In this document: positions 8,434 to 18,086 of the stretch, piece by piece
Layout: every line of letters starts with the position of its first letter
Numbering within the stretch: position 1 is the stretch's first letter
Assembly: GCA_018268995.1 (NCBI GenBank)
Contig: JAFDVL010000004.1
Span: 43,302 to 107,301 of the forward strand
DNA: 64,000 nucleotides
DNA from: Acidobacteriota bacterium
GTDB lineage: Bacteria > Acidobacteriota > Blastocatellia > RBC074
Direction: 5' to 3'
Program-made: the position numbers and the translations under genes
The notes under the pieces: model-generated
What the model saw: the letters and a program-made list of their open reading frames with translations, nothing else
What the model was told of the DNA's origin: nothing
The model's database searches: none

Positions 8434-8468
8434 CAAAAAAGCCGCAAGCCAGATAACTGACTTGCGGC
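8434..8468 (-). terminator. Intrinsic terminator of htrA
   Basis: On the minus strand GCCGCAAG (8468-8461) pairs with CTTGCGGC (8448-8441), followed by TTTTTTG, about 27 bases after the htrA stop. Confidence 0.85.
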
Positions 8469-8495
8469 CTATTGGAGATAGTTTGAATAGGATTG

Positions 8496-10112
8496 TTATT
8501 CCTGTGGTGTGATTGTGACGAAACCGCCCCTAGTTGAGCCCCCACGCTGCTGCTGCACGTAAAGCAGCGCTTTCTTATTGCCTGCCTTCTTGGCCGCAGC
8601 ATTGAATTCAGCCGCACTGCTGACAGCCTGCCGATTTACCTCAACGATGACATCACCGCGACGCAATGCGCCAGCAGCGGCACTATCTTCATCAACTGAA
8701 GTAACCACAACGCCCTTCATTCCAGGATTCATATTCAGGCGTTGCGAAAGCTCTGGCGTAATGTTTTCAACCTTCACACCTGACAGAACGCCTTCTGTCA
8801 CGGAAGTTTCCCCTTTATCCGAGTTACCCGATTCACTGCTGGCCAAGGTAGTTTGCGCTTCGGCATCAACTAATTTTGCGGTGACCTCACGCTCAGATCC
8901 ATCACGCCAGATTTTGAGTTTGACGCTGGAACCAGGAGGGATATTAGCGACCAGATTACGGAATTCGTTTGAATCAACGATCCGGTGTCCTTCGAATTCA
9001 GTAATGATGTCACCGTGCTTGAGACCCGCTTTTTCAGCAGCCAAACCAGGTGATACTTCCTGGACTAACACACCGCCAGCGCCCTTATACCCAAACTGTT
9101 CGGCCAACTCCGTATCCATCTGACCAATAATCACGCCTAACATGCCACGCTTCACTTTTCCACCAGCGATTAGCTGCTCCATTACTTTCCGTGCCATGTT
9201 AGTTGGAATTGCAAAGCCGATCCCAATGCTACCGCCGCTTGGGGAAAGTATCTGAGATGGAATGCCAACCAATTCGCCTTTTAAGTTCACCAACGCCCCA
9301 CCGGAATTGCCACGGTTGATCGGAGCGTCCGTTTGAAGGAAATCTTCATACGATTGTCGGCCAACTCCAGAAGTGGTGCTACGACCTTTAGCGCTAATAA
9401 TTCCCATCGTTACAGTCTGACCAACTCCAAGCGGATTACCAACTGCCAGTACAATGTCGCCGACCTCGGCTTGTGTTGAATCTCCCAAAGGAACAGTCGG
9501 AAGGCCTGTTGCGTCCAATTTAATAACCGCAATGTCACTTGGCGGATCTGTCCCAATTACATTTGCTTTGAATATGCGTTTGTCTGCAAGTTCGACTTCA
9601 ACTTTTTCTGCCCCGTCAACCACGTGGTTATTCGTCAAGATGTATCCATCCTGTGTGACGATCACGCCAGACCCAACGCCACTAGGGACTAATTGCCCTT
9701 TTTTCTCTTTTCCTTTTGGAGTATTCGGAGTTGGAACGCGGCGGCGGGGTTGCGGGCCACCCTCATCATCATCCGGGAAAAGGTCTTCAAAAGGATTATT
9801 AAAAAACGGATTTTGTTGCTGTTGCATGCGGCTCTGAGTCCGAATCACCACCACAGCGGGGGTAACAGCCTTGGCAACGGCAGAAAATCCTGTGGTCAAA
9901 GTAATGGCTTGATTGACGCGAGGCTGATTTTCGGGCAGCACTAATGGGGGATTATTGCTTGATCCATTAAAAGGAGACCACCCCTTCACGGTCAAAGCAG
10001 AGCCGACAACAGCTCCAACCAATAATACGACAACACTAAAAATTCCAACGCGCAACCAGTTTCGTCCGGTTGCTGGCTTTTCTGAGTAACCAGGACTAAT
10101 AACGCTATCCAT
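8496..10112 (-). CDS. htrA: HtrA/DegP-family serine protease with two PDZ domains
   Basis: A 538-residue envelope quality-control protease. One membrane anchor lies at about residues 20-42. The trypsin-like domain has the triad His163 (NNHVVDG), Asp193 (PSDIAVIK) and Ser270 (NRGNSGG). Two PDZ domains follow, at about 325-415 and 440-530. A glutamine/asparagine and charged insert (about 95-140) precedes the protease, as in DegP loop LA. ATG 10112 has GAGGAG upstream. It is monocistronic, with its own terminator and a candidate extended -10 promoter. Members of this family degrade or refold misfolded periplasmic proteins. Confidence 0.93.
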   Translation of the reverse strand: MDSVISPGYSEKPATGRNWLRVGIFSVVVLLVGAVVGSALTVKGWSPFNGSSNNPPLVLPENQPRVNQAITLTTGFSAVAKAVTPAVVVIRTQSRMQQQQNPFFNNPFEDLFPDDDEGGPQPRRRVPTPNTPKGKEKKGQLVPSGVGSGVIVTQDGYILTNNHVVDGAEKVEVELADKRIFKANVIGTDPPSDIAVIKLDATGLPTVPLGDSTQAEVGDIVLAVGNPLGVGQTVTMGIISAKGRSTTSGVGRQSYEDFLQTDAPINRGNSGGALVNLKGELVGIPSQILSPSGGSIGIGFAIPTNMARKVMEQLIAGGKVKRGMLGVIIGQMDTELAEQFGYKGAGGVLVQEVSPGLAAEKAGLKHGDIITEFEGHRIVDSNEFRNLVANIPPGSSVKLKIWRDGSEREVTAKLVDAEAQTTLASSESGNSDKGETSVTEGVLSGVKVENITPELSQRLNMNPGMKGVVVTSVDEDSAAAGALRRGDVIVEVNRQAVSSAAEFNAAAKKAGNKKALLYVQQQRGGSTRGGFVTITPQE

Positions 10113-10200
10113 ATTTTTCTCCTCTAGCTTACTTTCTGATCGCTATCTATTTTTTAGGCAATTGGAATGGCGGTCAGAATTTGATTGATGAAGAATTGGG

Positions 10201-10231
10201 ATTCTAGCACATCCGCCATACCTCTTATCAA
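10201..10231 (-). promoter_or_regulatory. Candidate extended -10 promoter of htrA
   Basis: On the minus strand TGCTAGAAT gives an extended -10 (hexamer at 10206-10201). TTGATA lies 19 bases upstream, longer than ideal, so the TG extension probably matters. The htrA ATG is about 80 bases downstream. Confidence 0.45.
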
Positions 10232-10459
10232 GAAACTCTTTGCAGGTTTCATTGACGGGCGTTCAGATGAGCTGCTTCGGCGACAGGTTGTTTCAAAAAA
10301 TCAGCAAAATCGAAAAAGCAATGTCATCACTCAGTCATAGCTTTGTGGCAAAGTCGCAGTAAATCTATGCTCGGCAGGCCCCCGCCAACCTGAGATTAGT
10401 TGTTAATGGATGAGCAGAAGAATCATCGCTAAGCAGCAAGGAGCTGTTAAAAAATGAAC

Positions 10460-10488
10460 TTGACGTATCTGGGATGCTTCACTAGAAT
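10460..10488 (+). promoter_or_regulatory. Candidate sigma-70 promoter of the NHL-protein locus
   Basis: TTGACG (10460-10465) and TAGAAT (10483-10488) are 17 bases apart. The resulting leader to the ATG at 10820 would be about 325 bases. I found no recognisable riboswitch in that leader, and nothing else coding between htrA and 10820. Confidence 0.55.
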
Positions 10489-10819
10489 GGCACCGGGTAA
10501 CGATAAAGAAAGTAGTACATCCCTCACACCCTTCACTGGCTCAGCTTTAACAGTTGATTCCATTTGTCGTTTCTCGCTGTCTTGATAAATTAGGTGCGTG
10601 CGCGTTCTTCACCCAAGTGCCCTAAGCAACGCATCTTCCAAAAATAATCCAAGCTTTCTTTCACCTTAGCAGAGGCGAAAGTGGGTGTTTTGCATCGGGA
10701 TAACCGGCAAGAAAGAGAATCTTTCCCGAATTGTGAATAACCCTCCTTATTAGCAATATAAATTCTGTAAGTGTGCGAGCCGGGTTCTCGCGTTACTCAG
10801 GAAAAAGGAGTTCTTATTT

Positions 10820-13800
10820 ATGTCTAGTCGCGGACTTTGGGTTAAGTTGGGGCGCCACTCACTACGCTCGACAACCGTAATAGCAATAGTCTCAGCCCTG
10901 TTGGTTATGGCAGGCGCTGCGGGACTACGAAAAGTAGTCGCATCACGCGCCGTGAGCACCCATAATGCTCCAGTTGCAAATTCCGCGCTTCGTCCGACGA
11001 GCGCACCTTTAATGACTACAGGTCCTGCGAGCGGGCAAAAAATCCTCGGAGTCTTCGAAGGCAAATTTGACGCTAAATCGCGCACCGTCTCAGTGCTAAA
11101 GCCAATTAGCGGAGAGATGAAGTCATCTTTCAATGCATTTGGGCGAGCTGATGCAAATACGTTATTGCCAGAATCGTCTCATACGCGTTCCTTCATTCGC
11201 TCTTGCGCAAATCCCAGCGGCACAGTTCCCTGCCAATCAACGGCACCGGCGAATACCATTTCAGGTGAACATCGCATCACAAATACAGGCTCTCTTAAAT
11301 TTTATAACACGCGACTGGTATTCACCGATTTCTTAAATGCCCGTGGTGGTATTCCTGTCACAGCCAATGTCTACTTTAACGACGGACAGGTTCCGGCGAA
11401 CGGAAAACTCGGCGTTTCACGTGACTACGGTGATATTGATCCCGGCACTTCGCAAACCAGAGTTTGGTCTTTTTCCTTCCCGTCCGGCTCAATCCAAAGC
11501 TTTTATTTCCGTTTCGCAGTGTATGGTGATGTTGGCGTAGCGGCAGAAAGCCTGGAACCCGCTGCTGTACAAAATAATGCGAATCAGACAATTACGATTA
11601 ATGGCCAAGGATTTAATGGCTCGACAGTTACGCTTTTGGACAATACGGGTGCCACAGTCGCAACACTAGCGTCAAATGTGGTGTCTGCTTCTGTGCTTAC
11701 AGCAACGATTCCTGCTGGAACAACAGCGGGAATTTACAGCGTTCGCGTCACGAATGCAGGCGGCACACCTGGCGGCGCGGGCTCAAGCACATTGATCGGC
11801 AAATTAAATGTTACGGGCGTGCCGGATGCTGGTCATACAGGAACGCCAACCAGTTTCGGCGATACAGGCCCATATCGAATTTCTGGCAACACCACGATTT
11901 CTGGCACCGTTTTGCCTGGGACAGTGATCTATGTTGATAATGGTGTCACATTACAAGTGGGCAGTGGCGGATTAAATGCGAACGGCGGTATACCTGGCGT
12001 TCCTTCCACTTCGCCCGCGCAAATCGTATTCACGCGTTCCCCTGGCGCAACGTCCTGGGGTGGAATTGATGCAACATCAGCGGCAACTTCAGAAGTAAGC
12101 TTCAAAAATACTGTCATTGAATTTGGCGGCACCGTAGGCGGAGCACAAGTTAATATTAGTGGATCAGGCAGAACGCTCCGCTTCACCGATAGCGTTTCAC
12201 GTCGCAGTCTTGGGGCAGGATTAAAAGCTACGGGAACAAGCGATTTGTTCACGGGCTTCACGCGTTCTCGAATTGAAAACAACGCGGGAGTAGCGATTCT
12301 TTTGAGTGCCAACGCAGCGCTGGGCGTGGGTACGACAGGGGCAGGCATGGGTGGACTCGATGCCGGCAACGCCAATACTGGTATCCCGGATCAAAGCTAT
12401 TACTACTCTTTGGCAAACGTTATTCGCAATAACGGGACGGATGCCGTCCAAATTGATTCAACCGCCAATGACTTTACGCGGTCTGGTGTGTTGGTAGGCC
12501 AAGGTGAAATTCCCGTTCAAATTCGCGGCTCGAACGCGAACCCGGCGGTGGTCGGAAACTCAGGCGGATCACCTGGAGCAGAGCTGTTCATTAATCCTAA
12601 TGCGATCATCCAGCTTGATGCAGGAATGGATTTTAAAGCAGGTGATGGCACACTTTTCGGTAGCATCGGAGCCAACGGCTATGCTGGCTATAGCCAATCT
12701 CCCAGTGGTGATACTGGCATTTCCCAACGCATCATTTTCGATAAGATTCCAGGTGGCGGGAATTTTGGTGCCATCTTCTTTTCCTCAACGTCGAGTGGTG
12801 GCTCAATCCTCAATTTCGCTACCATCCGCAATGGTGGAACCTCCCCTTCAGGAAATGCACAGGTCATCATTGATAGCATTACATATCCTTTCAGTTTTAC
12901 TAATTCTGAAAGCAATAGCAGCTCTTCTTATGGTTTGCAGTACCGCAGCAGCTCAACTGTGACCAAAACAGGAACGACGTATAGTAGCAATACCTCCGGC
13001 ACCGAAAACGTCCTGGCTTCAGGGAATCCAACTATCACGACTATCGCAGGCGGAGCATATGGTGATGGCAATCCGGCGAACGAAGCTCCAATTGTCAAGG
13101 CTATTGCCTTAGCAGTTGACCCAACACGCGGCGTTTACTTTGTGGATGACGATGGATTGGGTAACTACACCATTCGATTCGCGAACACGACCAACGCGAC
13201 GATCAAAATCGCAGGAATTGATGTTCCAGCCAAAGCCGTCAAGAAACTTACGTCGGGTGTCATTTTGGGAATCGAAGCTCCCAATAACGATCCGATGGAT
13301 ATTATTGACCTGCTGACCGTCACAAATATTGCACTTAGTCCAGATCGCAACACGCTGTACTTCGTCAGCACGGGTTCTGGCTTCCATCTGGTACGCGGCA
13401 TCAACGTCACACCCGGTGCAGCGACAAACACAAGCCCCATCACGATTGGCGCGGGTGCAGTAAGCGTCGGACGTGCTGGAACCGTATATGATGACGGCAG
13501 CCTTGGTAACTTAAGCGACAATCTCAAGGGCTTTGCGGTGAATCCAGTCTCTGGCGACCTATACGTAGCAGATGCAGATTCATCCAAAGTCTTCCAAATC
13601 ACGACGGGCGGAAATCTGAGCGTATTTGCTGGTTCAGGCCGTCCACCTCGCGGTGCAACGTGGCAGCCATTTGCGTCAAACCAAGTTGCGACTTCCGCGT
13701 TGATTGCGACCCCAGAAGCATTAGCGGTCAGTGATGATGGTAATACAGTTTATATCAGTGACAGCCTCTATGCTCGCGTAATTCGTGTCCAAAGCGGTAC

Positions 13801-15355
13801 GGCGAATCTGGTTACACAACTGGGAACGTTCGACACCGGAACAGGAAAACTTGACCCGACAACCAACCCCATGCCTTCTGGATTGGCGTTGATGGGAAGT
13901 AAGATTTTCATCACCAACATGGGTACATACACGGTTGACAGTGTAGACAACCCAAGCACTGTCTCAGCACAGTCCTCACCTGCTGGCGGGGCAACGTCCA
14001 TCAATGTTCCACCGGTAACTACGGTTGCAGGAACACCGGGAACCGCATGCGACTTTACCTCCACAACCTGCGGAGAGGGTGGCGCGAACACTGGTTTAGG
14101 ATTTGACTTCCGCAACATGTCCTCAAACATCAAAGCCGACAGTAATGGTTTGTTTGTGGCTGACCAACTGGCAAATAGCCGTAGCCGCATCCGATACCTG
14201 AATCTGAGTGGTAGCCCTGTAACTTTAGGAGCAGTCACCGTCAACGCTGGAACTGGAAAGACCGTGATCGGATCTGGTTTACCATTCCCCTACGACGGTG
14301 GGCTGGCGACAAGTGCGGTCTTAACCGCTCCGGTTGGCGCGGCGGCTGATTCTAATGGCAACGTCTTTATTGCGGATAATATCCCCAGCACAGGTGGGTT
14401 CATTCGTTTCGTCAATCTGGGCGCGAGTTCAGTGACGCTTCTGGGTCAGACGGTGGCACCAGGACAGATTCTCGGAATCAATCCAGATGGAAAAGATCTG
14501 AGTAATGATGAAAGCACCACTCCCAGCAATGCCTATTTCTATCGCTTACAGGGATTGAAATATACATCTGAAGGTTTATACATCGTAGATTCTTACGGTA
14601 AATCTGTACCGGCAGCACAAGGGCTGAAGACGAGCAAGTTGCGCTTCCTCAATCTCAGCAATGCGGCGGTAACCTTCTACGGTTCTATTACCGTAGCACC
14701 AGGAGAAATCAAAACTATCGCGGGTGGCAGCACAGACCCTGGCAGCATTGGTGACGGCAATGTCGCGACCAACGCAAAACTACTCGGCACCACCGATGTT
14801 GAGGTAGACCCTGTTACCAAGGATATTTATCTGTCCGAGTCCTACAACGGTCGCGTTCGTAAGATTGTGCGCAGCACAGGCATCATTTCCAGCCTGGGTT
14901 CACTGAGCAACAATCAATACACGGGTCTCGCCTTCGATGGCGAACGGAGACTGTTGATCTCGGTCTACAACACGAATCAGGTCTTGCGTGAAACGGCAGC
15001 AGGCAGTGGAAGTTTTGCTACAGTTTCCAGCTCAGTCGCGATCAATAAACCGCGCGACGTGGCAGTGGATTCCAGCAACAATCTCTATGTCATGAATGCC
15101 GGAACACAGCAGATTATCAAGATTCCACTGGCTGGCGGCGCGGCTTCAGTGTTCGTCGGAACTGGTACTGGCGGATTTGGTGGTGATGGTGGTAGTCCGG
15201 CGAGCGCGCTCATTGATATTGAAGTTGAGCATATTGACATTGACACTTCACAAGCAGCGGTTGGCAATCTAATCCAAACTGTCAACATTACAGTCTCAGG
15301 AAGTGACGTGATCTTTGCTGATTCCAAAAACAGCCGTATACGCCGCGTCAAATGA
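10820..15355 (+). CDS. Giant secreted NHL-repeat protein
   Basis: A 1511-residue exported protein. Residues 18-37 are a hydrophobic export signal after a basic N-terminus. An IPT/Ig-like module lies at about 250-320 (ITINGQGFNGSTVTL). A glycine/serine/threonine-rich region (about 340-740) resembles beta-helix material. From about 745 there are repeated NHL-type propeller strands, for example DGGLATSAVLTAPVGAAADS and GDGNVATNAKLLGTTDVEVD. Such proteins are usually surface or secreted binding scaffolds; I see no catalytic residues. RBS AAGGAG precedes ATG 10820. A hairpin and then a PD40 protein gene follow in the same direction. Confidence 0.85.
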   Translation: MSSRGLWVKLGRHSLRSTTVIAIVSALLVMAGAAGLRKVVASRAVSTHNAPVANSALRPTSAPLMTTGPASGQKILGVFEGKFDAKSRTVSVLKPISGEMKSSFNAFGRADANTLLPESSHTRSFIRSCANPSGTVPCQSTAPANTISGEHRITNTGSLKFYNTRLVFTDFLNARGGIPVTANVYFNDGQVPANGKLGVSRDYGDIDPGTSQTRVWSFSFPSGSIQSFYFRFAVYGDVGVAAESLEPAAVQNNANQTITINGQGFNGSTVTLLDNTGATVATLASNVVSASVLTATIPAGTTAGIYSVRVTNAGGTPGGAGSSTLIGKLNVTGVPDAGHTGTPTSFGDTGPYRISGNTTISGTVLPGTVIYVDNGVTLQVGSGGLNANGGIPGVPSTSPAQIVFTRSPGATSWGGIDATSAATSEVSFKNTVIEFGGTVGGAQVNISGSGRTLRFTDSVSRRSLGAGLKATGTSDLFTGFTRSRIENNAGVAILLSANAALGVGTTGAGMGGLDAGNANTGIPDQSYYYSLANVIRNNGTDAVQIDSTANDFTRSGVLVGQGEIPVQIRGSNANPAVVGNSGGSPGAELFINPNAIIQLDAGMDFKAGDGTLFGSIGANGYAGYSQSPSGDTGISQRIIFDKIPGGGNFGAIFFSSTSSGGSILNFATIRNGGTSPSGNAQVIIDSITYPFSFTNSESNSSSSYGLQYRSSSTVTKTGTTYSSNTSGTENVLASGNPTITTIAGGAYGDGNPANEAPIVKAIALAVDPTRGVYFVDDDGLGNYTIRFANTTNATIKIAGIDVPAKAVKKLTSGVILGIEAPNNDPMDIIDLLTVTNIALSPDRNTLYFVSTGSGFHLVRGINVTPGAATNTSPITIGAGAVSVGRAGTVYDDGSLGNLSDNLKGFAVNPVSGDLYVADADSSKVFQITTGGNLSVFAGSGRPPRGATWQPFASNQVATSALIATPEALAVSDDGNTVYISDSLYARVIRVQSGTANLVTQLGTFDTGTGKLDPTTNPMPSGLALMGSKIFITNMGTYTVDSVDNPSTVSAQSSPAGGATSINVPPVTTVAGTPGTACDFTSTTCGEGGANTGLGFDFRNMSSNIKADSNGLFVADQLANSRSRIRYLNLSGSPVTLGAVTVNAGTGKTVIGSGLPFPYDGGLATSAVLTAPVGAAADSNGNVFIADNIPSTGGFIRFVNLGASSVTLLGQTVAPGQILGINPDGKDLSNDESTTPSNAYFYRLQGLKYTSEGLYIVDSYGKSVPAAQGLKTSKLRFLNLSNAAVTFYGSITVAPGEIKTIAGGSTDPGSIGDGNVATNAKLLGTTDVEVDPVTKDIYLSESYNGRVRKIVRSTGIISSLGSLSNNQYTGLAFDGERRLLISVYNTNQVLRETAAGSGSFATVSSSVAINKPRDVAVDSSNNLYVMNAGTQQIIKIPLAGGAASVFVGTGTGGFGGDGGSPASALIDIEVEHIDIDTSQAAVGNLIQTVNITVSGSDVIFADSKNSRIRRVK

Positions 15356-15368
15356 CCGGTAAACGACA

Positions 15369-15396
15369 GGGCTGAGTCCCCACCAGGACTCAGCCC
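15369..15396 (+). terminator. Perfect 11-bp intercistronic hairpin
   Basis: GGGCTGAGTCC pairs perfectly with GGACTCAGCCC around CCACCA, 13 bases past the stop of the giant protein gene. There is no T-run, so it may stabilise the upstream message or reduce downstream expression rather than terminate fully. Confidence 0.5.
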
Positions 15397-15429
15397 CAGT
15401 TCGATTCATAAACCAGGGGAAAGGTTCTT

Positions 15430-16416
15430 ATGAAAATGATACTTAATTATTCAACCACACTTCGATTATTACTGGCCGCCTTCATTTTAGGGCTCTGCTG
15501 CAATGGTTTTACGCTAGCGCAGGATCGCACTGCAAGCGACTCAGACTATGTCATTTTCGTTTCCAATCGGACCGGAACGACAGAGTTATTTCTACTGGAC
15601 CTCAACACCAGTCAGATTAGCCAATTAACAGATACCGGGCGAGGCAAAATCACGCCATCCACCGCAGCAAACGCGCGCGTCGCAGCATTTGCCTCTCGCG
15701 AAGGTAGTTCTTACGAGTTATTTACGGCTCAGCTCAGCTCCACTTGGCGTACGCGTCGTCCAGTTTTTGCTGCCGTTAACCGTTTGACGGTGGACACCAT
15801 TGATGAAACCAATCCGACATTGACCGCAGACGGTTCGCAGATGGCGTTTTCCTCCAATGGCAAAATCGAATTGATGAAAGCTGATGGTCAGGGACGCCGC
15901 GAATTAGTCGCAGCGGATGGATACTCAAATGTGGCTCCGGCGATTTCGCCCGATGGAAAATTTGTCGCGTTTATGTCCAACCGAAGTGGAGAAAGTGAAA
16001 TCTGGTTGGTCAACACAGAGACCAAAGAATTACGTCAATTAACCAAAAATGCAGGGCTACTTGGCGGCATTAGCTGGTCAGCCAACTCCCAGAGAATTGT
16101 CTTTACAACCGCTGCAACTACCAGTAAACTCACGGGCATTGCGATGGCCGAGGTGGCTACTGGAGAGTTCCGGGTGTTGACCGAAGCAGGTGATGGGGAA
16201 GCTGCGTTGTCACCAAATGGAACACGCATCGTTTTCACATCAAATCGCAGTGGTGATTCAGAACTTTACTTATTGAACCTGAATACCAACGCAGTGCAAC
16301 GATTGACAAATAATCCTGGCCCCGATGGTTCTGCTGCTTTTATCCCGGCACCGACTGACACAGTCCGCCGCACTCCTCCAAGCCGCCAAGTAACTCTGGG
16401 CGGTAGAGATCAATAA
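15430..16416 (+). CDS. Exported TolB-like PD40 beta-propeller protein
   Basis: A 328-residue protein with a signal peptide (about residues 1-30, ending LAQ). Five or six repeats of the PD40/TolB-propeller type follow, each with a DG or NG turn before a [IV]xFxSNR strand: YVIFVSNRTGTTELFLLDL, KFVAFMSNRSGESEIWLV, RIVFTSNRSGDSELYLL. Expected to be periplasmic or secreted and to bind a partner rather than catalyse. RBS AGGGGAAAGG precedes ATG 15430. It sits between the giant NHL protein and a PqqD-like gene, seven bases upstream of the latter, so it is probably cotranscribed. Confidence 0.85.
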   Translation: MKMILNYSTTLRLLLAAFILGLCCNGFTLAQDRTASDSDYVIFVSNRTGTTELFLLDLNTSQISQLTDTGRGKITPSTAANARVAAFASREGSSYELFTAQLSSTWRTRRPVFAAVNRLTVDTIDETNPTLTADGSQMAFSSNGKIELMKADGQGRRELVAADGYSNVAPAISPDGKFVAFMSNRSGESEIWLVNTETKELRQLTKNAGLLGGISWSANSQRIVFTTAATTSKLTGIAMAEVATGEFRVLTEAGDGEAALSPNGTRIVFTSNRSGDSELYLLNLNTNAVQRLTNNPGPDGSAAFIPAPTDTVRRTPPSRQVTLGGRDQ

Positions 16417-16423
16417 AAGGATA

Positions 16424-16882
16424 ATGGAAACTCACATGATAACCGGCAAACAACGATTTGTGACCAAGGAACAGGCTTCATTTACGGAGCTGATTGACCA
16501 CCAGGAATCCATCCTTTTGGATCTGGAAAGTCTTCATTATCACTCCTTAAATGCCGCTGCAACGTTGTTATGGAAACATCTGCGATCAGGTAGTGCTACT
16601 TCTGTCGAAGAATTAAGTGGCAACCTGGCAGCCGCTTTTGGGCTGACGCCTGAAACAGCCGAACTTGACACTCGTCAATTCATCGAAGAATTGCTGCAAA
16701 ATCAGCTTGTCGCCTGCACTGACGAGTCGGCAAAAAGCCAATCCTTATTCGCATTTCCAACAGCTCATGATTTGCCTGTTTATGAATCGCCTGCGGTAAA
16801 AACATCGAATGCTGTCCTGGAAATGAACCTGGCAGGCACCTCGTCAATGGGCGGATCAGGCGCATTGGGCGGTGGTTCGTAA
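16424..16882 (+). CDS. PqqD-like protein with Gly/Ser-rich C-terminal tail
   Basis: A 152-residue protein. Residues about 8-95 match the PqqD fold: VTKEQASFTELIDHQESILLD, then SLNAAATLLWKHL and a C-terminal helix (FIEELLQNQLV). PqqD-type domains bind RiPP precursor leaders. The remaining 55 residues are not part of that fold and end in a Gly/Ser-rich stretch (GTSSMGGSGALGGGS), as in small modified peptides. No radical SAM, cyclase or protease gene is adjacent. A kinase-like gene of the HprK type follows, as in some lasso-peptide clusters. Start ATG 16424 has AAAGG very close; ATG 16436 is an alternative. Confidence 0.75.
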   Translation: METHMITGKQRFVTKEQASFTELIDHQESILLDLESLHYHSLNAAATLLWKHLRSGSATSVEELSGNLAAAFGLTPETAELDTRQFIEELLQNQLVACTDESAKSQSLFAFPTAHDLPVYESPAVKTSNAVLEMNLAGTSSMGGSGALGGGS

Positions 16883-16908
16883 AATAACTTTTCTGATTGT
16901 ATCGTATT

Positions 16909-16945
16909 CAGGCATCGCTGATGAAGACTTCAAAGGCGATGCCTG
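16909..16945 (+). terminator. Terminator-like hairpin between the PqqD-like and HprK-like genes
   Basis: CAGGCATCGC (16909-16918) pairs perfectly with GCGATGCCTG (16936-16945) and is followed by ATCTTATTTAT. The T-tract is interrupted, so partial termination is likely. It would lower kinase expression relative to the upstream genes. Confidence 0.55.
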
Positions 16946-16963
16946 ATCTTATTTATACCCAAC

Positions 16964-17956
16964 GTGTCAGTTTTCGCTTTCGAGATTTGCGGACTTCCGG
17001 TTGCGCTTTCGACTTCCTCAGACTCCCTCTTACAAATTTACTCGGACTATTTTCGTTACTATCGCTCCGACGCCCACCTGTCACAACCACTCCTTAAGCT
17101 CTCTCTAAAGCTCGCAAAATCGCTTCCGACCCAAGCCAGCTTTGTCCCGGCTGGAGCAGAGTTTCTGGCGCAATCGGGGTTGGTAAGTTTCTGGCGATGG
17201 CAGCATCAAGAACGCGAACAATTTTTTTTCTGCACAGACATCACCTGCTTTCGCGTCGAGCCGCAACGCGGACACGCAATTGGATTTGTTTCCGAAGCAG
17301 CATTGCAAACACCGCATATTCTCGCGAATACATACACATTTGTGATTCTGCTTTTGCTTCTGCGCTGGCACGGTCGGTATCACTTACACACGGCGGCAGT
17401 TGTCTCACCGCGCGAGTCACTGCATTTAATATGCGGCGCGCCACGAGCCGGGAAATCAACGCTGACAACGGCACTTGCGGTATCAGGTTGGCAAGCGATT
17501 TCTGACGACGGTATCCTGTTGCAGGCTTCTTCGACGGGACGGGTTGAAGCCTATGCCTTCAAACGAGATTTTCACATTGCGGCGGAGTTGCTGCAAAAAT
17601 GGGAAGGGCTTGGCAAAGCGATTTCTCGGCATAATTATTTTGACCGTTCCTGCGTCAACGCCCTGGAACTTTTCAGCGTAGAGCATTTGGCCAACCAGCC
17701 ATTCACCAAAGCCACTCGCGTCATCCTTCCACAAATTACGGGAGAAAAGAAAAGTTGGTTAGAGCCAATGTCTCCCAGCGAAGCCATGCAGCGACTCATT
17801 GAACAATCTATGTTTTTCCCGCTCTGGCACAAACATACGCAGCGACAAATTGCGTTGCTCACGGCCCTGGTGAAAGACGCCTCTTTTCTACGCCTGCACG
17901 CTGGCACCGACATTTGGGAAAATCCGGCCTGCGCGGGTGAATTATTAGCAGAGTAG
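16964..17956 (+). CDS. HPr-kinase-like (HprK C-terminal domain) protein
   Basis: A 330-residue protein. The C-terminal half has the HprK-type P-loop CGAPRAGKST at about residues 150-160 and the paired acidic motif ISDDGILLQ about 20 residues later, typical of the HPr kinase/phosphorylase fold. The N-terminal 140 residues lack the usual HprK N-domain. No PTS genes are nearby, so HPr is unlikely to be the substrate. Together with the PqqD-like gene it resembles peptide-modifying kinases of RiPP clusters (for example the paeninodin kinase). The GTG start lacks a clear Shine-Dalgarno, and a hairpin lies just upstream. Confidence 0.75.
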   Translation: MSVFAFEICGLPVALSTSSDSLLQIYSDYFRYYRSDAHLSQPLLKLSLKLAKSLPTQASFVPAGAEFLAQSGLVSFWRWQHQEREQFFFCTDITCFRVEPQRGHAIGFVSEAALQTPHILANTYTFVILLLLLRWHGRYHLHTAAVVSPRESLHLICGAPRAGKSTLTTALAVSGWQAISDDGILLQASSTGRVEAYAFKRDFHIAAELLQKWEGLGKAISRHNYFDRSCVNALELFSVEHLANQPFTKATRVILPQITGEKKSWLEPMSPSEAMQRLIEQSMFFPLWHKHTQRQIALLTALVKDASFLRLHAGTDIWENPACAGELLAE

Positions 17957-18086
17957 CCTCCGCGCCACTGCGCCTCCGACGTCCTTCCGCACAAATCCCT
18001 CACCTGAACTAGCCTGTGGTAGTGTTGTCAGGGTAGTATTGCTGCCGAACTGGAACACATTTCTCTCAACAGAAAAGGACTGCCCC

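Noticed and set aside
10495..10819. Riboswitch in the long leader of the NHL protein gene
   Set aside because: No known aptamer core could be matched; only scattered hairpins are visible.
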